Positions 1 through 7,687 of a stretch of 12,879 bases of DNA are shown piece by piece (within the stretch, counting starts at the first letter, position 1; every line of letters begins with the position of its first letter). Source of the stretch: an uncultured Alphaproteobacteria bacterium. Its GTDB lineage: Bacteria; Pseudomonadota; Alphaproteobacteria; CALKHQ01. The position numbers were made by a program, and so were the translations under genes. The notes below the pieces were generated by a model, which saw nothing but the letters and a program-made list of their open reading frames with translations, was not told the DNA's origin and searched no databases. Where the stretch lies: assembly GCA_937988735.1 (NCBI GenBank), contig CALKHQ010000222.1:1-12879 (forward strand), read 5' to 3'.

Positions 1-394
1 AGCGGACGGAAACGACCCGGCCGTCGCGGCAGTTGAGGCCGATCCGCGCGGGTTCGGCCCGGGTGCGGCCATAGGTCGTCGGCAGGACCAGCGTGCCGCC
101 GTCCATCCGCAGCATGCGGTCCTGCGGCGGGCTCAGCGCTGGGTCGAACACCAGGCGCAGCGGCCGGTCGAGGTCCTCCGACACGATCGGTCCGACCGCG
201 ACCGGCAGGGCGGCCGCCGTCTCGCCGAGCAGCGCGAGCGGCAGTCCGAAGTGCGCGGCCGGACCGCAGCCGATGGAGGTGATCTCGACCACGCGCACGC
301 TGTGCGCGCTCGCCGAATAGAACCAGGTGCCGGCGATGGCGGCGGCGGCAAGGCACGCCGCAATACCCCACTGCCGTGCTGCAGCCCTGTTCAT
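1..394 (-). CDS. Exported or membrane-anchored protein of unknown function (partial, C-terminus beyond the window)
   Basis: No family is recognised. The visible 131 residues begin with a short basic segment (MNRAAARQ) and a hydrophobic stretch at about residues 9-29 ending in SASA, so this is a signal peptide or a single N-terminal anchor, and the rest should be periplasmic. The rest is Ala/Leu/Pro-rich with no metal-binding or catalytic motif; Cys43 and Cys122 are the only cysteines after the leader and could form a disulfide. The start is supported by a GGAGGG ribosome site ending 5 nt upstream and by a stop codon (TGA) overlapping the only nearby alternative ATG. It lies 33 bp after the anti-sigma stop on the same strand, so it is probably the third gene of the sigma operon. 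A role in sensing or in the envelope response is inferred from position only. The gene runs off the left edge. Confidence 0.7.
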   Translation of the reverse strand, partial: MNRAAARQWGIAACLAAAAIAGTWFYSASAHSVRVVEITSIGCGPAAHFGLPLALLGETAAALPVAVGPIVSEDLDRPLRLVFDPALSPPQDRMLRMDGGTLVLPTTYGRTRAEPARIGLNCRDGRVVSVR

Positions 395-427
395 CGCATT
401 CCCTCCCGCTCCGGTTCGGCTCCCTGC

Positions 428-1204
428 CTAGGGAATCGACGCGGCGTGATCGGGCGCGATCCCGATCACCGATGCGACCTGCAGCACCTGCTCCACCGAG
501 CTTTCGGCCACGACCGCGTAGGTGACGCCGCCGTCGCGCCAGTAGCCGGCGTCCACCTCCTCCAGCCGGACGATCTCCATCTCGTCGATGTCGGACCCGT
601 TGTCCTCCGCGATGTACAGGCTGAGGCGGCGACCGACGCCGTCCTCGTATATCACCAGCCCCAGCGCGCCGTTGTCGGTCGCGAGCAGCCGGCCGCCGAT
701 GAAGCGCAGGCCGGCGGCGCTGAGGTCGGGGATCACCACCGGCTCGCCGAGGTGCTCGCTGAACCATGCGCTCAGCGCCGCGGCGTTGTGGGTTTCCACC
801 GGGCGGGTGTGGTCGTAGGCGAACACCTGATGGGCCTGGGCCGCATCCTCGACCAGCGAAGGGACCTGGCTGTCGCGCCAGGCGGCGTAGCCCATGTGAC
901 CGCCCCAGCCGGCCGCGACCAGCGCGGCCGCCGCCGTCACCCGGCGCCAGCCGGTCCGCCGTTCGCTGCGCAGCTTCGCCATCGCCAGCGCATCGGCCTC
1001 CAGCGCGTAGTCGCCCGGCGCGGGGTCGAAGGCCGCAAGTTCCTCCAGCAGGGCTTCCTTCAGCGCCCGGTCCGTCCGCAGGCGCGCCTGCGCCTCGGGA
1101 TGGGCGAGCAGGCGCTCGGCGGTCGCGGCCCGCTCCGCCACGGTCGCTTCGCGGTCGATGAAGGCGCCGATCTCCTCGTCCGTCGGCGGACGCATCTCGT
1201 TCAT
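428..1204 (-). CDS. Transmembrane anti-sigma factor
   Basis: The 258-residue protein has the build of a single-pass anti-sigma factor. A cytoplasmic helical domain (residues 1-85, opening PTDEEIGAFIDREATVAERA, like the start of RsiW-type proteins) is followed by one membrane helix at about 88-108 and a periplasmic domain with the pattern PDLSAAGLRFIGGRLL (159-174) that is common in alphaproteobacterial anti-sigma factors. There is no HxxxCxxC zinc motif, so it is not a zinc-binding (ZAS) redox sensor. It should hold the neighbouring sigma factor at the membrane until an envelope signal releases it. The ATG overlaps the sigma stop (ATGA, 1201-1204), and its ribosome site GGAGGT (1210-1215) lies inside the last codons of the sigma gene, which implies translational coupling and balanced synthesis. 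The role is sure; the signal is unknown. Confidence 0.88.
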   Translation of the reverse strand: MNEMRPPTDEEIGAFIDREATVAERAATAERLLAHPEAQARLRTDRALKEALLEELAAFDPAPGDYALEADALAMAKLRSERRTGWRRVTAAAALVAAGWGGHMGYAAWRDSQVPSLVEDAAQAHQVFAYDHTRPVETHNAAALSAWFSEHLGEPVVIPDLSAAGLRFIGGRLLATDNGALGLVIYEDGVGRRLSLYIAEDNGSDIDEMEIVRLEEVDAGYWRDGGVTYAVVAESSVEQVLQVASVIGIAPDHAASIP

Positions 1205-1725
1205 TGTTCACCTCCGACGATCCTGAGCCGTGCGCGCGGGCCGGCCTCGCCGGCTTCCGCCAGCGCCCGCAGCGCCGCACGGCCGCGGGCGAGCCGCGAC
1301 ATCAGCGTTCCCTTGGGGATCCCGAGCACCGAGGCGGCCTCGGCATAGCTGAGCTCGTCCAGGCAGATCAGGCTGACGGCCGCGCGCTGCTCCTCGGGGA
1401 GCGTCCACAGCAGGCGGAGCAGCTGCGAGCCCTGCACGCGCTCCTCCGCGACGGCGTTCTCGGCGACCGCATCCTCATGCTCGTGCAGCGGCGCCTCGTC
1501 GCCGCGGGGCCGGCGCCGGTCGCTGACGTAGACGTTGTGGAGGATGCGCAACAGCCAGGGCAGCATCGGCGCCTCGCGGCGGTAGCTCGCGATGCCGGTG
1601 AGCGCGCGGGCGAGCGCCTCCTGCACCAGGTCGTCGGCGCGGACCGGGTCGCGACACAGCGCCACCGCATAGCGCTTCATCGCCGCGATGTGCCGGGTCG
1701 CCTGCTGGCGCACGTCGTTGACCAT
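1201..1725 (-). CDS. ECF-type RNA polymerase sigma factor (sigma-70 family, group 4)
   Basis: The 174-residue protein consists only of regions 2 and 4, as expected for an extracytoplasmic-function sigma factor. Region 2 covers about residues 10-74, with DDLVQEALARAL (31-42) and the -10-recognition segment WLLRILHNVYVSDRRR (57-72). Region 4 covers about 103-155, with LPEEQRAAVSLICLDELSYAEAA followed by the helix-turn-helix VLGIPKGTLMSRLARGRAAL. A short acidic linker (about 76-97) separates them. It recruits core RNA polymerase to a small regulon and is inhibited by the anti-sigma factor encoded just downstream with a 4-bp overlap. The operon probably transcribes itself from the candidate ECF promoter at 1770-1798. 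The start is the ATG at 1725, preceded by a GGGAG ribosome site. The regulon and signal cannot be read from sequence. Confidence 0.93.
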   Translation of the reverse strand: MVNDVRQQATRHIAAMKRYAVALCRDPVRADDLVQEALARALTGIASYRREAPMLPWLLRILHNVYVSDRRRPRGDEAPLHEHEDAVAENAVAEERVQGSQLLRLLWTLPEEQRAAVSLICLDELSYAEAASVLGIPKGTLMSRLARGRAALRALAEAGEAGPRARLRIVGGEQ

Positions 1726-1769
1726 GCCGCTCCCGTCCTTGCGGTGCCCGTTCCGGGCCTCTCGCCGGG

Positions 1770-1798
1770 ATTACGCCGGCCGGCGGCGGTTTAATCCC
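1770..1798 (-). promoter_or_regulatory. Candidate autoregulated ECF promoter of the sigma operon
   Basis: On the minus strand a GGGATTAAACC block (its GGGATT at 1793-1798) is followed after 17 bp by CGTAAT (1770-1775). The split into a GGxAT/AAC-like -35 and a CGT-containing -10 resembles ECF promoters, and the position implies an untranslated leader of about 40 nt before the sigma ATG. A T7 run at 1809-1815 lies about 10 bp upstream of the -35 and could act as an UP element. This is a pattern match, not a mapped start site. Confidence 0.4.
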
Positions 1799-1815
1799 GC
1801 CGCTTGCGAAAAAAA

Positions 1816-3786
<1,971 letters not shown>

Positions 3787-3901
3787 GCTGGACACGCTCC
3801 CCGTCACCCTTAAGTCTGTCATATCACAAGCGTATCGCGTGCCGATGCGCTGGATTGTCAGGCTGACCCTGCCCAAGGCGACCCTGGGTGACGGGACCTC
3901 G
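3787..3901. promoter_or_regulatory. Divergent intergenic region with a 10-bp perfect inverted repeat
   Basis: This 115-bp gap must hold the promoters of both the synthetase (minus) and the DMT transporter (plus). CCCGTCACCC at 3800-3809 is the exact reverse complement of GGGTGACGGG at 3886-3895. Each gene therefore carries GGGTGACGGG in its own leader, 13 nt and 6 nt before the respective ATG. The copies could be operators, leader elements or ribosome-binding sequence. I found no convincing -35/-10 pair in the gap. Confidence 0.45.
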
Positions 3902-4873
3902 ATGAACCGTGAGCGCCTCAGCGCGGCGCGCAGGCGTGCAGCCGCGTCCTGGCTCGCCACCCCCGGCAACGTCCGCGGCGCGGTGCTGATGATGATGAGC
4001 GGCGTGCTGTTCACCGCGATGTCGGCGCTGGTGAAGGAGCTGGGCACCCGCTACGACCCGTTCCAGGTCGCCTTCTTCCGCTGCCTGTTCGGCTTCCTTG
4101 TCCTGGTGCCGCTGATCCTGCCCCGCGGGCTCGCCGCCTTCCGCACCCGCCACCCGCTGAAGCACGTCACCCGCGGGCTGGTCGGGGTCAGCGCCATGGC
4201 CTGCATGTTCTTCGGCCTCGCCAACCTGCCCCTCGCCGACGTGACCGCGATCAGCTTCGGCGTGCCGATGTTCCTGATCATCCTCGCGGTGCTGTTCCTC
4301 GGCGAGCGGGTGCGCTGGCGGCGCTGGACGGCCACGGCAGTGGGCTTCCTCGGCGTCGTCATCATGCTGCGGCCCGGGACGGGCGCGTTCGAGCCGGCAG
4401 CGCTGGTGGTGGTCGGCGGCACCTTCCTCATCGCGGTGGCAACGACAGGGGTCAAGCTGCTGTCGCGGACGGAGACGACCCTCACCATGCTGTCCTGGTT
4501 CGGGGTGGTGACCACCGTGGCGATGGCGGTGCCCGCCGCCCTGGTCTGGCGGGCGCCGGAGCCGGAGGACTGGGCGCTGCTGGTGCTGGTCGGCGCGATC
4601 GGGGCCGCGGCGCAGAACTTCAGTGTCCGCGCCTATGCGGCCGGCGAGGCGACGGCGGTGGCTCCCTTCGACTATGTCCGCATGGTCTACGCCACAGGAG
4701 TCGGCATCCTGCTGTTCAACGAGTGGCCGGACATCTGGACGCTGGCGGGAGCATTGATCATTGTCGCCAGCGCGCTTTATATCGCCCGGCGCGAGGCGCG
4801 GCTGGACGCGTCGCAGCGGGTGGCGATGCCGCGTAAGCCGGACGAAGGCTCGGGCCACCACCCGCCCGGCTGA
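3902..4873 (+). CDS. DMT superfamily transporter, two EamA domains
   Basis: The 323-residue protein is an inner-membrane drug/metabolite transporter with about ten membrane helices arranged as two EamA repeats. The first repeat starts near residue 25 (GAVLMMMSGVLFTAMSALVK) and ends with the conserved LFLGERVRWRRW (131-142). The second begins near 166 and ends with LLFNEWPDIWTLAGALII (270-287). The conserved acidic residue at the end of each repeat (Glu135, Glu274) is present. The tail after 295 is hydrophilic and cytoplasmic. Such proteins export or import small metabolites such as amino acids or their derivatives; the substrate is not predictable. I chose the ATG at 3902 because a GGG-rich ribosome-like sequence precedes it and helix 1 follows after about 25 residues. 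An in-frame ATG at 3845 would add 19 residues but has no ribosome site. The Rieske oxygenase follows 80 bp downstream. Confidence 0.9.
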   Translation: MNRERLSAARRRAAASWLATPGNVRGAVLMMMSGVLFTAMSALVKELGTRYDPFQVAFFRCLFGFLVLVPLILPRGLAAFRTRHPLKHVTRGLVGVSAMACMFFGLANLPLADVTAISFGVPMFLIILAVLFLGERVRWRRWTATAVGFLGVVIMLRPGTGAFEPAALVVVGGTFLIAVATTGVKLLSRTETTLTMLSWFGVVTTVAMAVPAALVWRAPEPEDWALLVLVGAIGAAAQNFSVRAYAAGEATAVAPFDYVRMVYATGVGILLFNEWPDIWTLAGALIIVASALYIARREARLDASQRVAMPRKPDEGSGHHPPG

Positions 4874-4906
4874 GCGACGCGGGCGCATCGGCCGAGGAGA
4901 ACCGTC

Positions 4907-4981
4907 ATGCGGCACGGGGCCGGCCCCGGCGCGGACCCGGCGAGGTACACAGGATGCCGATGGATGGACCGGGCGCGGTGA
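4907..4981 (+). other. Candidate 24-codon leader ORF overlapping the oxygenase start
   Basis: GAGGAG at 4894-4899 is the best ribosome-binding sequence between the two genes. It sits 7 nt before an ATG at 4907, not before the oxygenase ATG at 4954. The reading frame from 4907 is short (stop at 4979-4981), in a different frame, and overlaps the first codons of the oxygenase by 28 bp. It also contains the 12-bp palindrome GGGGCCGGCCCC (4916-4927). It may be a translational-coupling leader, or a chance ORF whose ribosome site serves nothing. Confidence 0.25.
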
Positions 4982-6060
4982 TCGATCCCGCGCCGCCGCT
5001 TCCGGCCCCGGAGCCGGCGGCGCCGATCAGTCCCGACGCGCTGCTGCGAGGGCTGTGGTATTTCGCGCTGCCGTCGCGGGCGTTGAAGCCGGGCCGGCTG
5101 GTCGGCAAGACGCTGGTCGGCGAGCCGGTGGTGTTCGCCCGGACGCCGGCCGGCGAGGTCTACGCGCTGCGCGACATCTGTCCGCACCGCGGCATTCCGC
5201 TTCGTCACGGCCGGATGGTGGGGGCCGAGGTCGAGTGTCCCTACCACGGCTGGCGGTTCGGCGCGAACGGCGCCTGCAGCCTGATCCCGTCGCTGGTCGA
5301 GGGCCAGGAGATGGACCTGGCGAAGATCCGGGTCCGCCGCTACCCGGTCGTGGAACGGCAGGGCCTGATCTGGATCTACATCGGCGCGCCCGGCGAGGAG
5401 CCGGCGGTCGCGCCGCCGGAGGTGCCGATCCCGGCGGGCGCCCAGCCGAAGATGGTCTCCCGCGTCCACTTCCCCTGCCATGTAGACCACGCCGTGATCG
5501 GGCTGATGGACCCGGCGCACGGGCCGTTCGTCCACCGGTCGTGGTGGTGGCGGTCCGGGCGGTCGATCCACGCCAAGGCCAAGGAATTCGCCCCGACCGA
5601 GCGCGGCTTCGCCATGGTGCGACACAAGCCGTCGCGCAATTCGGCCGGATACAGGATTCTCGGCGGCGAGATCTCCACCGAGATCAGCTTTCAGCTGCCG
5701 TCGATCCGCATCGAGCACATGAAGGCAGGGCCGAACACGGTGGTCGGCCTGACCGCAGTGACCCCGATCAACGCGCGCGAGACGGAGCTGCACCAGATCT
5801 TCTACTGGACGATCCCGCTGCTGAGCGTGCTCAAGCCGGTGCTTGGCATATTCGCCCGGCGGTTCCTGAACCAGGACCTGGGCGTGGTGGTGAAGCAGCA
5901 GGAGGGGCTGGCCCACAACCCCGCCCTGATGCTGATCAACGACGCCGACACCCAGGCCAAGTGGTACTTCCGCCTGAAGCGTGAGTGGCAGGTGGCCCAG
6001 GCCGAGGGGCGTCCGTTCCGCAACCCGCTCAAGCCCGCGACGCTGCGCTGGCGGAGCTGA
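4954..6060 (+). CDS. Rieske non-haem iron oxygenase, terminal oxygenase component (aromatic ring-hydroxylating / PaO-like)
   Basis: The 368-residue cytoplasmic protein has an N-terminal Pro/Ala-rich extension (1-28) and a Rieske [2Fe-2S] domain with Cys76-x-His78 (CPHRG) and Cys95-x2-His98 (CPYHGW). The catalytic domain carries the mononuclear iron motif D186-x2-H189-x4-H194 (MDPAHGPFVH). The third iron ligand is probably Asp308 in FLNQDLGVVVKQQ. All expected cofactor ligands are therefore visible. Enzymes of this family use O2 and electrons from a reductase to hydroxylate, demethylate or cleave aromatic or other hydrophobic substrates; the substrate is not recognisable. No ferredoxin or reductase gene is near, so electrons must come from elsewhere. 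The ATG at 4954 is the only good start in this frame, with a modest GAGG (4942-4944) upstream. The gene is probably cotranscribed with the DMT transporter and is convergent with the next gene, 21 bp away. Confidence 0.9.
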   Translation: MPMDGPGAVIDPAPPLPAPEPAAPISPDALLRGLWYFALPSRALKPGRLVGKTLVGEPVVFARTPAGEVYALRDICPHRGIPLRHGRMVGAEVECPYHGWRFGANGACSLIPSLVEGQEMDLAKIRVRRYPVVERQGLIWIYIGAPGEEPAVAPPEVPIPAGAQPKMVSRVHFPCHVDHAVIGLMDPAHGPFVHRSWWWRSGRSIHAKAKEFAPTERGFAMVRHKPSRNSAGYRILGGEISTEISFQLPSIRIEHMKAGPNTVVGLTAVTPINARETELHQIFYWTIPLLSVLKPVLGIFARRFLNQDLGVVVKQQEGLAHNPALMLINDADTQAKWYFRLKREWQVAQAEGRPFRNPLKPATLRWRS

Positions 6061-6081
6061 CGGCGCGGGCGGGGCGGCGCG

Positions 6082-7371
6082 CTAGGACTCCACTCCGATA
6101 CGCGCCGCACGGCGTCCGGCGATCTCCGGCAGGCGGCAAAGGGCGGCGATGAGCCCGCCGGTGCAGTGGATCTGCAGCAGCGCGGCGGCGGTCGCGATAC
6201 CGCCCGCGACCAGGATCGCATCGTCGGCGGCGATGCCCAGCACGTCGTGGGTGAGCCACAGCAGCCCGCAGGCGGCGAGGGCACCGGTCATGTTGAGGAA
6301 GTTGTTGGCGGAGATGGTGACGCCCTTCTCCCTGGCGCCGGCGAGATGCTGCAGCTGGGCGTTCAGCGGCACCATGAAGAGCCCGCCGGCGATGCCGACG
6401 CAGCCGATCAGGATCGCGGTCTCGACATAGTCGTGCTCGCACAGCGACAGCGCCAGCAGCGCGGCGGCCACGCCGGCCGAGGCGGGCAGCGTCAGCGCGA
6501 GGTTGATGCGTCCGGCCGACAGTCGCCCCGCAATGGCGGCTCCGATCCCGATGCCGATGCCCGCGATGGCGAGCAGCGAGCCCGAGCCGAGCTCGTCCAG
6601 CCCCAGCACATCCTCGCCCAGCAGCAGCACATCCATCATCACGAAGGCGGCGAGGGACTCGAAGTAGGTGATGCCGGCGACGGCATTGCGCAGCGGCCGG
6701 TCGGCCATGATCAGCCGGATGCCGGTGATGATGGAGCCGAACGGGTTCGCCCGCAGCGGCCGCGGCCGGACCGGTGCCCCGGCGGTCTCGACCCCGAGGC
6801 AGATCAGGGTGCCGAGGGTCGCCACCGCCAGCAGCACCCCGCCCAGCACCCACGGGTCGCCGTCGCAGGCGACCATCAGCCCGCCGGCGCTGATGCTGCC
6901 GAGGATGACGGCGACGTAGCGGGCCATCTCCAGCGTGCCGTTGGCCTGGGCAAGCTGGCCGGGCGGCAGCATTTCCGGCAGCAGGCCGAACTTCGCTGGA
7001 CTGAAGAAGGTCGACTGGGTCGCCATCAGGAACAGCACGGCGAGCAGCAGCACGATGTCGCCGATGAGGAAGCCGACCAGCGCCAGCACCATCACCGCGA
7101 TCTCCAGCGCCTTGGTCACCACCACGACGCCGCGCTTGCCGAAGCGGTCGGCAAGGTCGCCGGCATAGCCCGAGAACAGCAGGTAGGGGACGATGAACAC
7201 GATGCCGGTGAGGGAAAGGTAGCCGCCGGCGCTGATCGCGCCGGCCGCGGCGTCCACCGCCATCAGCGACACCAGCATCTTGAACAGGTTGTCGTTGTAG
7301 GCGCCGAGGAACTGGGCGCCTACCAGCGCGCGGTAGCTGCGGCTGGCGAGCGGCGAGCCGTGGCCCTGCAT
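6082..7371 (-). CDS. MFS transporter, LplT-like (lysophospholipid transporter family)
   Basis: The 429-residue inner-membrane protein has about twelve membrane helices. Motifs typical of the LplT branch are the N-terminal RSYRALVGAQFLGAYNDNLF (11-30), the MFS motif A GYAGDLADRFGKR (68-80), and QSTFFSPAKFGLLPE followed by QANGTLEMAR (119-151). E. coli LplT flips lysophospholipids inward for reacylation by the acyltransferase Aas. In many bacteria the transporter is fused to or next to the acyltransferase and AMP-ligase domains, but here the protein ends after the last helix and neither domain is nearby. The function is therefore by family only. The start is the ATG at 7371, with an excellent AGGAGGGG ribosome site 6 nt upstream; an in-frame start further out lacks this. 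It is transcribed from the AT-rich divergent region and faces the oxygenase tail to tail. Confidence 0.88.
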   Translation of the reverse strand: MQGHGSPLASRSYRALVGAQFLGAYNDNLFKMLVSLMAVDAAAGAISAGGYLSLTGIVFIVPYLLFSGYAGDLADRFGKRGVVVVTKALEIAVMVLALVGFLIGDIVLLLAVLFLMATQSTFFSPAKFGLLPEMLPPGQLAQANGTLEMARYVAVILGSISAGGLMVACDGDPWVLGGVLLAVATLGTLICLGVETAGAPVRPRPLRANPFGSIITGIRLIMADRPLRNAVAGITYFESLAAFVMMDVLLLGEDVLGLDELGSGSLLAIAGIGIGIGAAIAGRLSAGRINLALTLPASAGVAAALLALSLCEHDYVETAILIGCVGIAGGLFMVPLNAQLQHLAGAREKGVTISANNFLNMTGALAACGLLWLTHDVLGIAADDAILVAGGIATAAALLQIHCTGGLIAALCRLPEIAGRRAARIGVES

Positions 7372-7377
7372 GACAGT

Positions 7378-7385
7378 CCCCTCCT
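7378..7385 (-). promoter_or_regulatory. Ribosome-binding site fixing the start of the LplT-like gene
   Basis: AGGAGGGG on the minus strand lies 6 nt before the ATG at 7371. It is the strongest Shine-Dalgarno sequence in the window and rules out the longer in-frame start at 7407. Confidence 0.8.
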
Positions 7386-7432
7386 GAAAACCCGTGGCGA
7401 CCGCCAATAACTAGGGATTGACCCGTTGCGTT

Positions 7433-7462
7433 TAAATGGTTCAGGAAACAATTTAACGTCAA
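7433..7462 (-). promoter_or_regulatory. Candidate sigma-70 promoter of the LplT-like gene
   Basis: On the minus strand TTGACG (7457-7462) matches the -35 consensus well. A weaker CATTTA (7433-7438) follows after 18 bp as a possible -10. The predicted transcript would have a leader of roughly 55 nt. The -10 is poor, so confidence is limited. Confidence 0.4.
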
Positions 7463-7471
7463 GGACATTAA
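7453..7471. promoter_or_regulatory. Candidate operator dyad overlapping the -35 of the LplT-like gene
   Basis: The 19-bp sequence TTAACGTCAAGGACATTAA reads TTAA-n-GTC-nnn-GAC-n-TTAA, with seven matched positions per half. It covers the candidate -35 element, the usual place for a repressor site. No regulator gene lies in the window. Confidence 0.4.
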
Positions 7472-7496
7472 CAGACCCTGGAATGTTGTCGTTTTA

Positions 7497-7510
7497 TTGG
7501 AACAATCCAA
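7497..7510. repeat. Small inverted repeat in the divergent region
   Basis: TTGGA-ACAA-TCCAA is a perfect 5-bp inverted repeat with a 4-bp spacer. It lies between the two divergent genes in AT-rich DNA and could be a protein-binding site, but arms this short can occur by chance. Confidence 0.25.
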
Positions 7511-7645
7511 GTAAAAAGGACAAGATTCTGCTTCGATCCTGCCGCAACCGGGCGGAACCGTGACGCCGGTCCGGCGCGGCTGCGGCGCGGGGCCGGCATT
7601 CCGGCGGCAGGGCCGGCGACTGGCCCGGGTGCGGGCGACCGGCTA

Positions 7646-7661
7646 TGTGATTGCGGTCACG
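7646..7661 (+). promoter_or_regulatory. CRP/FNR-family-like binding box upstream of the YbjJ-like gene
   Basis: TGTGATTGCGGTCACG matches the CRP half-sites TGTGA-N6-TCACA with a single mismatch at the last base. It ends 26 bp before the ATG at 7688. That close spacing fits repression or a very short leader better than classical activation. No crp-like gene is in the window. Confidence 0.4.
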
Positions 7662-7687
7662 GGGAGCGAGTCGGGGGAGTGCCCGCA

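Larger units (their letters stand above)
7372..7687. promoter_or_regulatory. Divergent intergenic region, 316 bp, with an AT-rich core
   Basis: This gap separates the divergent LplT-like and YbjJ-like MFS genes. Its core (about 7400-7530) is far richer in A and T than the rest of the window and holds the promoter of the minus-strand gene, a 19-bp dyad (7453-7471) and a small inverted repeat (7497-7510). The part near the plus-strand gene is GC-rich again and holds a CRP-like box (7646-7661). I see no RNA gene or small protein with a credible ribosome site. Confidence 0.6.

Noticed and set aside
251..1348. Plus-strand open frame opposite the sigma/anti-sigma genes
   Set aside because: The opposite strand encodes recognisable sigma and anti-sigma proteins with a coupled ATGA overlap; the plus-strand translation has no recognisable features.
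4916..4927. 12-bp palindrome GGGGCCGGCCCC between the DMT and oxygenase genes
   Set aside because: As RNA it gives only a 4-bp stem, and such GC palindromes are expected in this composition; there is no T-run for a terminator.
6061..6081. Direct repeat of CGGCGCG in the short gap between the oxygenase and the LplT-like gene
   Set aside because: It is seven bases of simple GC sequence in 21 bp, with no hairpin or T-run; probably chance.
6029..7510. Minus-strand open frame starting in the AT-rich region and overlapping the LplT-like gene
   Set aside because: It is a frame-shifted shadow of the MFS gene, whose own frame has the strong ribosome site and conserved motifs.
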